Part shown: positions 38,869 to 52,125 of the stretch, piece after piece
How positions within the stretch are numbered: the stretch's first letter is position 1
Layout: every line of letters starts with the position of its first letter
Notes under the pieces: generated by a model
The model's input: the letters and a program-made list of their open reading frames with translations, nothing else
Told to the model about the DNA's origin: nothing
Database searches by the model: none
From: Hippophae tibetana
Taxonomy: Eukaryota > Streptophyta > Magnoliopsida > Rosales > Elaeagnaceae
Direction: 5' to 3'
Length of the DNA stretch: 64,000 nucleotides
Assembly: GCA_037013495.1 (NCBI GenBank)
Contig: CM072803.1
Location: 19,055,501-19,119,500 of the forward strand
Program-made: the position numbers and the translations under genes

Positions 38869-39520
38869 TATTGAATATTGGCTCTAAAAGTAACAAATTA
38901 GTGGCATAATTTAGGGAAATTAATGGCCTAATTTGTGGAATTATTTAAGGAAATTAGTGGCTTAATTTAAGGCTTAAATATGGCACAATTTAGGGAAAGG
39001 GAGCCTTGCTTCATCTATAAATAGGGAAAAGTTCATGCATTGAAGGATAAGGCAAAAATCAGAAAAAACAGAGAGAGCATAAGCAAACTCAAAGAGAGAA
39101 AATACTTAGCGAGTTTGAGAGTTTTCTGTGAGTTTGGGGAAACACTTGAGAGATATTATCAGTAAGGAAATCTATATCTGTATTCTGTATATTTCCTACT
39201 CAGTTCAAATAATATTTGTTGCTCTCTATGCATTGAAGGACAAGGCAAAAATCAGAAGAAAAAAAAAACAGAGAGAGCATAAGCAAACTCAAAGAGAGAA
39301 AATACTTAGCGAGTTTGAGAATTTTCTGTGAGTTTGGGGAAATACTTGAGAGATATTATCAGTAAGGAAATCTATATCTGTATTCTGTATATTTCCTACT
39401 CAGTTCAAATAATATTTGTTGCCTTCCGTGGACCTAAGCGAATTTTCAAACCATGTAAATTCTATGTATCCTTTTACCATTTTGATATATTCATATATCG
39501 TTATTTATTGCTTTCATGCA
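38869..39520 (+). mobile_element. 3' LTR of the copia fragment
   Basis: Starts at TATTGAATATTGG (ancestral TG mutated to TA, or TG at 38872) right after the polypurine tract, and ends with TGCA at 39520. It contains a TATAAATAG promoter box at 39016 followed by a transcribed leader-like region. Length is about 650 bp, including a near-perfect internal duplication of about 195-200 bp. The matching 5' LTR is absent from the window. Confidence 0.75.
39035..39424 (+). repeat. Near-perfect ~195-bp tandem duplication inside the copia LTR
   Basis: ATGCATTGAAGG at 39035 recurs at 39228. The following 190 bases, including GAGAGAGCATAAGCAAACTC, AGATATTATCAGTAAGG and TAATATTTGTTGC, are repeated with few differences. 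An A-tract expansion shifts the later offset to 200 bases. The unit covers the region just after the TATA box, so it duplicates the presumed R/U5 part of the LTR. Confidence 0.9.
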
Positions 39521-39526
39521 TAATAA

Positions 39527-40290
39527 ATACTACTATAGATGTTAAGATAGGTTTGATTGGCGTAGGTTGTGTGGTTTGAAAAAATAGAGGGGAGGCAATG
39601 AGAGCCCTAATGGACATGGTGAGGATAATGATGACACCACATGTTGTTGAACTTTAAGTAATGTGGTAAGGGTTAAAATTATAGTTGTATATTGGCCTTT
39701 ATAGTGTAATTCTCGAGTTAGAGTACTTACATGTTGTATACATGGTAAATAATAGAGATATCTCACTTTCGACGAATGGTCATATAGTATATGTGATTCA
39801 AAATTTAATTACACAACATTTTTTTCTTTTCGTGTCTTAATTGTTTTAAAAAAGTTAATTATGTTGTTTACTATTTAACTAAGTTTGGAATTATTTTAAT
39901 TCAACAATCTTTTTTTGGACTTGTATATTCAAATTGTATATTTCGAATACCAACTAATATAATCCTAGAATATCCTCAATCTTTTTATCCTCTTTATGTG
40001 ATTTCAAAATAGTAAACACGTGATTCAACAAATCTATTATATGGAGTCTTGAGGATGCTTACCTAGTCAATATTTAGATCTGACTCTACCCAAATTATTT
40101 TGATTCACCCCAACATTCTCTACTTGTCTGATTGTTAATGAACAATTTTTGGGTATCAAACGGACCTCCTAAAAGAGTAATTTTAATCTTGTAACTTGAA
40201 TTGAGAATGTGTTGGATGAACTTTGTCCACTACTTGTCTATGATATTGCAACTTAGCTAAGAAAATTACCATGCTTTAAAAAGTAGTGTT
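39527..40290 (+). pseudogene. Dead LINE RNase H-like region, copy 2
   Basis: A second copy of 36601-37336 in the same orientation, clearly alignable over the whole length with substitutions and small indels. It begins within seven bases of the copia LTR end (at ATACTACTATAGAT) and reads IDVKIGLIGVGCVV, stop, NRGEAMRALM, with the stop at the same codon as in copy 1. Homology ends at AGTAGTGTT. Confidence 0.8.
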
Positions 40291-43200
40291 TTATTTTAAA
40301 ATTATATGCATGTTAACCATTAAATTAAGTTAATGTGAAATGATAAAATAAAAGTAAGGTTAGTTATTCATCAACAATTTATTAAATTATAATATTAATA
40401 ATGCTTTTAAAAATTAAAAAAAATCCTATCAATTGAAATAATAATAATAACCCTACCTAAAAATATATAACTATATTATAGGGTCTTTATTTAAGTATCT
40501 CATTTTTATCTCCTTCTTTTTTCAATTAATTTATCTATAAAAGACTCCCTAATAGGCAATAGCCATTGGGGGCGATTGGTTCTGTGCTTTTCGTTAGAAA
40601 TTTGTATATGGGTATGTAATGATAAAATAAATTAAGTAGAAAAATGAAAGATGAATAGGATGTTAAAAGTAATTTTTTATATTGATTAAAGATGATATTA
40701 TAATAGAATTTATAAAGATTATTGATATCTCTATTCATTAAGTTAAATTTTGAGATTAAAAAACTAATAATTGTTATAAAATTTGACATTGTATTAGAAT
40801 TTAAGTAAATTGTAAAAAACATCCCCTCAAAAATGAAATATGTCTTGCAAATAGAAAAAAAAGATAATTAATCAATATATAATATAATAAAATAAATTAA
40901 TAAAAAATAATGTGCTTCATAAAAGCCAAAGATCTACACTTTGATAGAGAATTTTAAACATAACGTTACACATAGATTAAAAACAATATTATAATAAAAA
41001 TTATAAAAATTATGGTATATCTACTTATTGAATTTACTTTTTAAAATTTAAAAATCTATAATTTTTATGAATTTTGAAGTTCTTTTAAAATTTGTTTCAA
41101 TTTTATCATATAAATTAATATTTTTAAAGTAACATAATAATAATTTTTTAACTTTTAAATCATTTTTTCTTTATTCTTAAACTTTTAAATAGTTATCATA
41201 TATATATTTGTTTACCTCAAAAATAAAACTAATACTATTTAAAGAGTCCTAATGATAAAATGATATTTTTTAATGATAAAATGATATTTTTTAATAATTT
41301 AGTGATATATTTATAAGAAAAATATAATTTAAAAGTAACACAATTTAAAGTTTCAATATAAAACCAAAAAGATGGAAATAAATGAAAAATTGTGCAATCC
41401 AAAAATTTGATACGTAATCACAACATAGTAATAAAATAAATTTCAAAAATATCAAGAACTCAAAAAACACGTCTTTTCCGAGCAAATAGCTTAACATAAT
41501 AACTTCATAACTATTTGTTCGACAAGTATAACCTTACTTGAGTAAAAATGCTTTCTTCGTGTTGTGAATCTTTTTCGGACTGGGACGCTATATATGCCAT
41601 GCCATGGAGATGACACTTTGTTTGGTATAACTGTCTAAATAAAATTACTCGCATGAAATTGTATTATATATTCCCATATTTATGGCTGATATTATACCCT
41701 GCTTCCTATTATTTGTATTACGATTTAATGATAGAATATCCCAACAATAGTTAGCTTTTTATTTATTTGAATATTAATAACAAATTTTATTATAAGTTTT
41801 ATTGAAGAGTTGTTTTGTATATAAATATTTTTCACTATTTAATATTACTCTTTAAAAAAAGGTGATAACTTAATTTAAATGCCTATTTATTGAAGCAGGT
41901 CATCTATAACTTTTTATCAAAAATAACTAAATATTTTAATATAAATTAGATGTTTAAATTGAGATGAGATGTTAATGAAATTTATGAAATAATATATTAA
42001 TTTTTAAAATTTATCTCATATTATCTTACTTAATTTTTAATGAGATAATATAATAATAAAATTATACTAATTGAGATATATCGTTTGTTTCTAATATGCC
42101 TAAATAAAACAAGTAAGAATATAAAAATAATAAAAAAATATGATAAAATGATAATTTATAATGTAAATTTAATAAAAACAATTATGTAATATATGTTTAA
42201 AATTATATCCATTAGAGATACAATCTAAATGAAATAAAATTATAAAAGATGATATTTAAATAAAATGAAATAATATTTTATGATGAACCTATTAGAGACA
42301 CTAATTAAAACATGAGATAAGATAAAATAGTCAATTTTACATCTCTAGTATAAATATTAACACATAAAAAGTAATTGCATATTTTCTTCTTATTTTTTCT
42401 TTTTTTGCTTTCATTGAAATTATAGTAAATCATAAAATTTAATTATAAGAAGCAAATAAATAAAAATTGATAAACATATTAATTCACAATCATTATTCTA
42501 CTTGAATTAGTATATTAAGATAACAAGAAGTGAGCTTTTTTTTAAATTACCTATGAACTAATTCAAGGCAAAATCGAGCCTATATATTTTTATTTATAGG
42601 TTGGTTGGTCCAATATAGTTCCTTAAATTTTGAAAGCTAATACAATTAGGTTGATTAGAGGTTTTAAATTTACAAAACCGACCTAATTATATTATATATA
42701 TGTTTTAATATTATTATATTTATACATATATTATAATTTTTATTATATTTTATTATTTTTCATTTTTTTAATTATATGTATTGATCGGTAGAGTGTAAAT
42801 CTTTGGTTCTTACTTAGAAAAATCTTATATTATTAACTAGTTTTTTATATAAAAAAAATTATACATACATAATACATAATTTAGTTTTACTATATTTACA
42901 ATATTTATACATGTATTATATTTTATCATTTATTATTTTTATTAATTTATAATTTTTCTTCTAAGTCAGCGAGTTCTGTGTAAATCTTTAATTTTCATAC
43001 AAAAAAATTGTTATTATGTGAATTGATTTTTAATAAAAATGTATATGTTTAAAAACACCAAATCAATTGTTCTCAAACCAACATTGTATTGTAGGTGTCT
43101 AGTAAGATTTTGATTTTTTCTAATTATTTCATATAAGTAGTTTATAAAATAACTCAATAACCACGACATACATTCTTGGTAATAACTTTAATAAAAGAAG

Positions 43201-45120
43201 CTAACTAATCTATATTGGATGGAAAATATGACAAAAATAAATAAATAAAATATCAAAATTTATATTAAAATAAATTTATGTTACAAATAATTACTTAAAC
43301 TAAGATTTAGGTAGAAAGACACTATAGTAATTTTATTACTTAATAAAATTAAAATTAAAATAAAATAAAATAAAACTAGGAAAGCAAATTTTTATTAGAG
43401 TAGACATATTTAAAAAAAATCGAGAAAAGGTATTAAAAAAATAAAGATGACGAATTTTTTTTTTTTGTGAGAGAGTGTTATTCGACCGTGCATATATATA
43501 TATATATATACCTTTTCCCATTGATTTTATCATTTCTTTATTTTCTGAATATTTCACACCGCATTTATTCAACGTTTCAAACACTAATAAAATATCAATT
43601 TACAAAAAGGGACAATTTAATATTACAAAATGCCATGCCTTTACAAAAATATCTAACTTATAATTAATATTGAAGATTTTTTTTATAGATCTTATAAAAT
43701 TTAAATTATTAAAATAAATCATTGAAAATAATACCCGGTCAAATGTGAAAATATTATTGGTTAAAAAAAGAGGAAAATATTACAATATATCGAGATAATA
43801 GTATGGCTACTTTAATCTATGTTTTGGAGTATAGTTTATGAATTTTATTTTGGAAAGAGAAAAAAATAAAATAAAGGAGAAGAAAGAAAGAAAGAGGAAG
43901 GAAGAAAGCTAAAAGCATCTGAAAAGGGATCCCACTAAAGTGAGCTAAATTAGTATAATATACTAAAGTTTTTAGCCTATCGATATTTAAAAAAGAGGGT
44001 GAAATTTGAAAATCTATTCACATAAGACAGTAAGTGACACATGAAGTATTAACTATAAGGTGAAGGTTTGTTACGGAAAAAAAAACATATATATAAAGTA
44101 AAGATGATTTCAAAAAATTTATATTAAAATGAAAATTATTTTAGATTGCAAAACATAAATTTTATATGATAAATTTTTAAAAGGTTAGGTGTTAGAAATA
44201 ATGATTCATATTAATTAAAGATAAAAGATTATATGTTTATCTATTATATTAACTTTTTTAAATTAAAAAATAATTAATTATTATAAACTTTTAAACTCGA
44301 TGGTTTTCAATCAAGTGTTATTTGATCTTTTAGGTTATTGTTGGTTTTAGTTATAAATGGAGGATGATTACTAAGATTTTTGGTTAATACAATGGTTATC
44401 TTAGCAATAGGTGTAACATTGGATTTCCTAATTTGCATGTTTAGTTTGGATTTCCTAATTTGCATGTTTAGTTTGTATTTGTCATTTATATTATAACTAT
44501 GATACTATGTATACTGATTACCATCATTTTTAGGTATTATTAATAAAATAAATACTTTGTTTTTTTATTAAAATTTATTAATTACTTTTTAGATTTTAAT
44601 AAGTGGAAAATATGTTATTTTGTTTTTAGTAGCATGGTTGAAGATTTAGAGCATGTAATTAAATTAATCTTTTATTAGTATGTTAACTTATACATAGAGT
44701 ATACATATTTAGTTTATATATATTTTATAAATTATGTATAACGTATATATATGTTATATGTACATATTATATATAGCTAATATATTATTTTAACCTTTGT
44801 TCAATTATATACATAACACACATGTTATATAGGGTCAAATACATGTTGAATTGTTCACTTATATATTCTTTGGATAAAAAAAACAATATGGATTCAACTA
44901 AGTATGAGTAAATAATTTGATCAATCTATTTAAATTAAAAAAATTTGATCTGATCTCTCAGATTGGATTGACACAAATCGTATTCATATTAGAAAATATA
45001 CAATCATTTCATATTCAAATTAGCATATTTTATACTTCGTTATAATTTGATCAGAATCTAATTACTATTACAATTATAAATAAATACATATTTTATTTTA
45101 TTATGTGATTTATAAAATAT
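40291..45120. other. AT-rich intergenic DNA with small tandem repeats
   Basis: No gene recognised. It holds a 21-bp duplication (AATGATAAAATGATATTTTTT at about 41251 and 41272), an (AT)n tract at about 43491-43510 and a 27-bp duplication (GGATTTCCTAATTTGCATGT at 44421 and 44448). Small open frames such as 40535-40822 and 43336-43584 are AT-rich translations with no known motif. Confidence 0.55.
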
Positions 45121-45963
45121 TATATATTTCATAATCAATTTTGTATTTATAAAAAATTCGCAAATGCATTAATCATTTGTAAAATGCGACAAATATATTC
45201 TCAATATCATCTTTCAAAGGATTACGATAGTTTTAAAAAGTTAAATTATTTTCTAGTTTAATTAAGAAAAAAAAGTCTTAAACACTTTAACTTTATTTTT
45301 AAATAAAACTTCATATAATCATGTTGAGTTTCTAATAAAATTCAATTTGATCGAAGTTAAAATTGATCAATTAGTAAATTAAATAAATTTATATAAAGTA
45401 AAAATCTTCAATTAATTAATAATTTTATTTGGTTAGACTCGAAATTAATTATTGATAAAATTAAAGTAAATATATTCTTTGATTTATAATTAAATTTATT
45501 TTTCAATCATTTAATTTATTACCAATTAATTAAATTAAATTAAATTATTATTTATTTTGCATAACTAAGCATAGATAATGTATCTAATATTTAATTTTAA
45601 ATTATTATCTTTAATTATAAATTAAGACTTGATCCATCATGAATTTATGATTAAAAAATTGAATATTGTGAAGAAGAAATAAATCCAAAATCTTTACTTA
45701 CTTAAATCGCAAAAATGTTCTTCCAATTAAGAGAAACATATACTAAAATCTTATATTTAGATTTGATCATTCATAACTAAATTAACAAAAGTTAATTCAA
45801 CCATGAAAAATATAAGATTGCATAAAGAGATAAAAGATATAAGAATAAAAATACTTATTTTTGATAAAAATGATTATAAATCTCTAAATAAGATGTTACT
45901 ACTTTCTTAAAATCAGTAGATCAACTTTAAAATTAAAATAATTTCTCTATATATTTGTATTAG

Positions 45964-46438
45964 GGAGGACAACGAGTGAGTTGAGTTGGATTATAGTAAA
46001 ATATAGCTCAATATAACCCAACTCGAGTCATACGGGTTGAAAACTAACAAAGTCAAAAGTTTAAAGATAAAGATAAAGTACTTCTAGAATTGATACGCCA
46101 CTCTGATGTTTTGTTAAAGTTATCTAGTACTTGGTAATGAATAATATTTTATTATAAATAATATATGAATAAGAGAAGTGTAGCCTACTACTAGGTTGAG
46201 GGTTGATATTCTCATATGTGATAATGGCTTCAAATGCCCTTGAACGCATTATAATTTTTAGTTAATTAATTGAGTTAATCTAGTTCATATTTTGTATGAT
46301 TCAACTAATTATCAAATGAATACGAGGGATTGGTTGGGTTACAACTCCATTTTTTAACAATCTTTGAACCTAACCTAATTTGTATGGGTTAGTCGAGTTT
46401 GTTTGAGTTATGTGGGTTGATTTGGGTTTTGTCCACCT
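45964..46438. mobile_element. Possible MITE insertion inside the left direct repeat
   Basis: This block is missing from the right repeat copy. Its left end GGGAGGACAACGAGTGAG and the reverse complement of its right end (AGGTGGACAAAACCCAAATC) share an A-G-G-x-G-G-A-C-A-A terminus, as in plant miniature elements with GGTGGACAA-type ends. Interior GGGTTG/CAACCC words occur near both ends. Borders are approximate. Confidence 0.4.
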
Positions 46439-46995
46439 TTAACATGTATATGATAGTGGAATAAATAACCTAAAATTAACAACTATTACTAATGTAAAAA
46501 TATGAAGAGCTTAATACAAAAACCTAATATTGTTTTATTTATAACCAAGGTTAGGTACGAGGGCTTTGGACCGAATAAATGGAAAGCATGTTGTGCCATA
46601 GCTTCTTCACCGTCACAACATACAATACGTAAAGCTTCATCTAATTGTAAACACAGAAGGTCGTGTTGTGATTCACATTAATCCACGCCACAAAACGGAT
46701 TATTTTGAGTTACGTGGGTTGATTTGGGTTTTGTCCACATCTAATATGTGTATGATAGTGGAATAGATAACCTAAAATTTATATAAAATTAACAATTATA
46801 GACGTCCTACCTATTGTAAAAATAGGAAGAGCTTAATACAAAACCTAATATTGTTTTATTTATAACCAAGGCTAGGTACGAGGGCTTTGGACTGAATAAA
46901 TGGGAAGCATGTTGTGCAACAGGTTCTTCACTGTCATGGCATACGATACGTAACGCTTCACTCAATTGCAAACAAAGAAGATCGCGTTGTGATCC
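46402..46995. repeat. 302-bp tandem duplication within the left direct repeat
   Basis: TTTGAGTTA.GTGGGTTGATT at about 46402 recurs at about 46704, and the following blocks (GTATGATAGTGGAATA, AAGAGCTTAATACAAAA, AAGG.TAGGTACGAGGGC, AAGCATGTTGTGC, GTTGTGAT.CACATTAATCC) repeat in the same order. An open frame at 46914-47162 crosses the second copy but has no recognisable product. Confidence 0.85.
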
Positions 46996-47390
46996 ACATT
47001 AATCCACGCCATAACCCAAGTTGTTTTGCATGTCTAGTAAATCCATACTTAACAATGTTCGTCGCATTATTTCTTCATCGTGGCATGTTTCATTTTTCTT
47101 GCAAATTGTCTTGTACACCTTACAAAATGATTGATTCATCGTGTAAGGATTACATGCCTTAATTTTTTAAGCCACTAAAGTGAAAATTAAGTGATTTAAG
47201 TGTTGTTCTTCATGCGTTGATAAATTTATACATTTTGAAGCTAAAACATATAAAATCAAGTAAAACATACCTATAATTTTGAACATATAGATTTATATAA
47301 ATTATCACAGAAACATGCTACAATCAAATCTATTTATCACATATAAACATAATAAAATCACAAAATATTAATATTTATCACAACCCTAAC

Positions 47391-50300
47391 AGCTTTTTGC
47401 TAGCCTCTAACAAGTAAAACAATATAAAAACTAAAACTATAAATAAATAAACTAAATTAATCTAAATCATTTTAGTAGATTGACACGGTTGAATTTAACA
47501 TATGCAATCGGCCCTTAAACCCTTGGTTTTCCCAAGTAGATAAGTTTAAGTCTATGAGGACTTTTAACGTTGATAGCCACAAATATCATACTAAGTAAAA
47601 TTAATACAAAATAAAAGTAAAAACATGACAAAATAAAAACTAAAACCAAAAATATCAAAATTAAAATAATAAAACTTTTCATGTTCTAGTTTCTTTTCAG
47701 TTTACAATCAAAATTTCAAACATAAGTTAAATCAATATCCCAATGGTTCACAGTTATTGTTCAAATTAGTTATAAATCATAAATTCATATTCTATATAAA
47801 ATATATCAATTTTGACTCACTCGATCCTAATGTTAGAAATCCAAATTCACTTTGTCTTTAATCTTCACAAAACATACTATCAATTTCACACTAATTATAT
47901 GGGTTCAAACACTTAATAAGGTATATATGAATAAAAATTATTTAAATAATAAAGTTGAATATTCGCATATGATAAAGAAGAAAGGTTCAAACATACATAA
48001 CGTGGATATAATAAAATGAATTAATTGCTAGTATTTATAAATATATCACATTACTATTCTCATATTTCAATTAAAATCATCAAGCAAAAATATTAAGTAT
48101 ATGCCTTAAGATAAATGAAAATGCATTGACTTTAATAAGATTATTGTCTATTTTTTATAATAATCATCTCATTACTTCGAAGAATTTAAGGTTATATTAT
48201 TTAGTTATACTATTTATTTTTCTCCCTCTTTTTTTGTTTATATAGAATTGAGCTATATATATGTGTATGTATGTATGTATATATGTATGATTTGGTGAGT
48301 GACTATTTTGACCGTTTTCATTATTCTTAGAAAACTCTATATATATCTTTTTACTAGAAGTTAAGTATCTGTCAAGATAGACACATTTTAATTTTTACTC
48401 AAATTATTTAATATAAGCAATGAAATTAAATACATTATTATTTATAAGATGTTAAAAATTTGAACATTTAATACAAAATCTATAAATATCATCTAACAAT
48501 TTGAAATAACAAAAAAAAGTGTTTAAAGGAGTAAAAAAATTAATCACTTGAAATAAAATACTTATAAGTTCAAAAATATATTCACAAAGCAATATCCATT
48601 ATTTTATTCAAAAATACTAATTTTTGGATTATCTCAATCTCAACATCAAGCTTGAATCATAAACTATGAATAAAAAATTGATTCTCAAAATAATCCATAA
48701 ACATGTTAAAGATATCAAATAAAGGTACAAAAACTCAATCATTCACTTTAAATGAACTAAAACCATGATATATTTAAAAAACAATTAAAAATAGACTAAA
48801 ATGTCCATATATAGGTAAATAAAACAATAGCTAACACATGTATAATAAAATATTAAAACATTATAATTTCGTATGTTTATTTTCTTCTACCCAGACTTAG
48901 AATCTACATTATCCTTAATTAATATATCAAAAATAAATTAAAGACAAAGAATAAAAATAAAATAAAAGTTATTCAGTTGTATTAGCTCAATGTGATGAAG
49001 CAGGTGACATAGTTACTTATGGTGTATCCATCATCTATCTCATTTATATCACATAGATGAAATATTATATACTTTTCATTAATCATATTTGATTAAATAG
49101 TTATGAATTTAGCATTTTTAAATAAAATAAATACTATTCACATATAAGGAAAAAGTAAAATAAAAGTTGAGTAATAAAATAAAATAAAGTATATAAAAAT
49201 AATTAAATCTAAAATCAAGATTAGAGCTCAGTTTTTAATATCGCCTAATCCTTCTTAAAACTTAGATGAAGATAGTAATGTTTGGGGCAAGAGAAAATTG
49301 GTGTCAAGGAAAAAAGAAGAAAAAATTTGTGTACATCTTATTTGAAATGCATATTTTGACATTTTTAGTATAAAAATTCATCGCAGATCGTAATGCACTT
49401 AGTTTCATACCTCGATTCAAACAAAAATATAACAAAATATAGAGGTGAGTAGTGTATTGAAACTCCTTTTTTTTTGGCAAAAATGAATCCAAATAGATTG
49501 GAAGATTTTTAATCCGAATCCGATTTGATAATATAATTAATCCACCCATACTTAATCCAAACAGATCAGATTTTTTCGGATCAGATATGGACATATTAAT
49601 ACTAAAACTTATTTATAAATTATTGTTATATATAAAACACGATATATATAAATTTTAATTTTAAATTTTTTTATAACAAATATTATTATTTATAGTCACA
49701 ACTAAAAAATTAAAAACATAAAAAAAATTTCTATACAACTATTAAATCATTATAAACATTTATATTTTTTAACCTAAATTAATAATAAAATATAATTATA
49801 GTATGCATAATATTTAAATATAACATAATATAAAATAAAATATATTTTATTTATAATTTAATAATAATTCGATCTGGATCGAAAATAATGGATTATAAAA
49901 TCTTTCAATCTGTACTTAATCTGAATCCGAGCAGATTTTATAATTTTCAATTTTATCTCACTATAAAAGTTATTAACCCAATCTCATCAGAAACTAACGG
50001 ATCAAATCGAATTTCTCAATTTAAGTAAATTAATCAGATTATTTACCCATCCTTAACACAACGTATTCAAATAGGGACTTGTATATCGTAGTGCACATTA
50101 TGTGATTATTGCAAAAATCATATCATGGTTCCAAGATTTTTATTTTTATTTTAAAATAATATAAGAATTAAATTAAAATAAATATAAAATAAAACAAATA
50201 AATCAAAAGAAATAAAAATAATAGTCAAATCAAGAAATTAGAAGAAATAATAAAAATAAAATAAAAAACTAAAAGAAAATAAATAAATAATAACAAAAGA

Positions 50301-50639
50301 AATAGTAAAAACAAAGATAAACAACAAAAAAGAAATAGCAAATAAAATAAATAATAAACAACTAAATTAAACAAATAAAAATAAACAACTAAAAAAACAA
50401 TGAAAAATAAATAAACAAAAATGTTTTTAAGTTATTTTTTATATTTTTAATCTAAAAAATCTAAAAATATTCATAAAAAATCACAAAACAAAAATTATGA
50501 ATATTTACAAAATCATATAAATAAAAATATCATAGATAAAAAAATAAAAAAAATAACTAAATAGAAAACAAATAAACAATTTAAGATGTCAATGTCCTAA
50601 TAATTGTGTCAAAAAATTGATGCACGAAAACTTGATTAT
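47391..50639. other. Non-coding AT-rich interior between the long direct repeats
   Basis: About 3.2 kb with no gag, protease, integrase or reverse transcriptase motif in any frame. It contains a TATG microsatellite (about 48262-48290), a segment rich in GATC/GGAT words (about 49500-50010) that may be another miniature element, and an extremely A-rich stretch (about 50140-50560). If the flanking repeats are LTRs, this is the gutted interior of a large non-coding derivative. Confidence 0.45.
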
Positions 50640-52125
50640 CAAATTTTATATTTACAAAAAGTTCGAAATGCATGAATTGACTTTCAAGGATTTACAATTA
50701 TTTGAAAAAGTTAAATTATTTTATAATTTAGTTAAAAAATAAATATTAAACGCTCTAATAAATTGTGAGTTTGATAGAAAAACTTTAAAATTTTAAATTA
50801 AATTACATCTATAGAATGCAAGTAAACTGACGCAATAATTTAAATTATAGACGAACTTAGAATGATGAATGTATATGATATTTTAGTGATCATAACCTTT
50901 CATGGGCTAAACAAATTAATTGATTTAAATATAAATTAGAGTTATTGATTTATTTCTTTTTAAATAAACCCCTCTATAATCATAGTGAGTTATTATTATA
51001 TACAAGTAATCATTCTTCCTTATTCGGGATTGAAATTGATTAATTTATAAATTAAATAAATATATAAACCAAAATTTTAAAATATTCATCTTTAATTTAT
51101 AATTAAAGTTATTTGTCAATGATCTAATTCAATAAAAATGAATAAAATTAGAATAGACTCTTAATTATTTTGCACAACTAATTACATATGATATTTTTAA
51201 TGCTTAATTCTTAAATATTTTCTTTAATCATAAATCATGACTTGATCCATTATGAATTTATGATTAAATATACGAAGATTGTGAATAAGAAATAAATCTA
51301 ATTTTTTTTATTTATTTAAATTACAAAATTGTTCTTTCAATCATTGAAAGTAGAGACTAAAATTTCATATGCATATTTAATTAATCATAGCTAAATAAAA
51401 AAAATCAATTTAATTATCAAAGATAATAGATTAGAGAAAGAGATAAAGAGATACAACAATTTAAACTATTCATTTTGTTGAAGACGATTCATGATCTCTA
51501 AACAAGTTGTCATTGGTTTTTCCAAATCTTTGGATCTTCTTCACAATTGTGAGATTTTTTTTCTGTGTCTGTAAATGGTGGTGGAATGACTAACCTAAAT
51601 TCTATAATAAAACTAAAAACTACATATGGTTGCATATTCTATGTAAAATGAAAGCTAAATACAAAAACTTAATATTGTTTTATTTATAGGCAATGTTGAG
51701 TACAAGGTCACACCATAGCCCACATTAATCCACATCACCACATAGGTTGTTCTACGTGCCCAATAAATCCATATCGAATAGTGTGCGTGTAGCACACTTA
51801 TTTCTTCGTCGCAACACACTTCACTTTTTTTGAAAATTATCTTGTATACCTTATAAATTGATTAGTTTTTCGTGTAAAACTCACATACATTAATCTTTTA
51901 AACTCCTATGATGCAAATTAAGTGTTTCAAGTGGTGTTACTCATGGGTTGATAATTTTTTACATTTTGAAGCAAAAAACATGTGATATAAAATAAAAATA
52001 TACCGATGATTCCACACATATAATTTTGTATAAATTATCACATATATATGCTATAATCAAATCTATATATCACATTCAAATATAATAACATCATGAAATA
52101 TAAGTGCTTGAAAGTATTTATCGTA
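50640..52125. repeat. Long direct repeat, right copy
   Basis: The shorter partner of 45121-47390, same orientation, without the extra block and without the 302-bp duplication. Copies are substantially diverged, so the pair is old. No coding sequence. Confidence 0.65.

Larger units (their letters stand above)
45121..47390. repeat. Long direct repeat, left copy
   Basis: Alignable in order with 50640-52125: shared strings include AAAAAGTTAAATTATTTT, GACTTGATCCAT.ATGAATTTATGATTAAA, ATTGTGAA.AAGAAATAAATC, AATATTGTTTTATTTATA, CACATTAATCCAC, TTGATAA.TT..TACATTTTGAAGC and TATAATCAAATCTAT.TATCACAT-like words. The left copy is longer because it holds an extra block (about 45964-46440) and a 302-bp internal tandem duplication. 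It is non-coding. The spacing of the two copies (about 5.4 kb start to start) suggests LTRs of an old, gutted retrotransposon, but no primer-binding site or polypurine tract could be confirmed. Confidence 0.65.
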
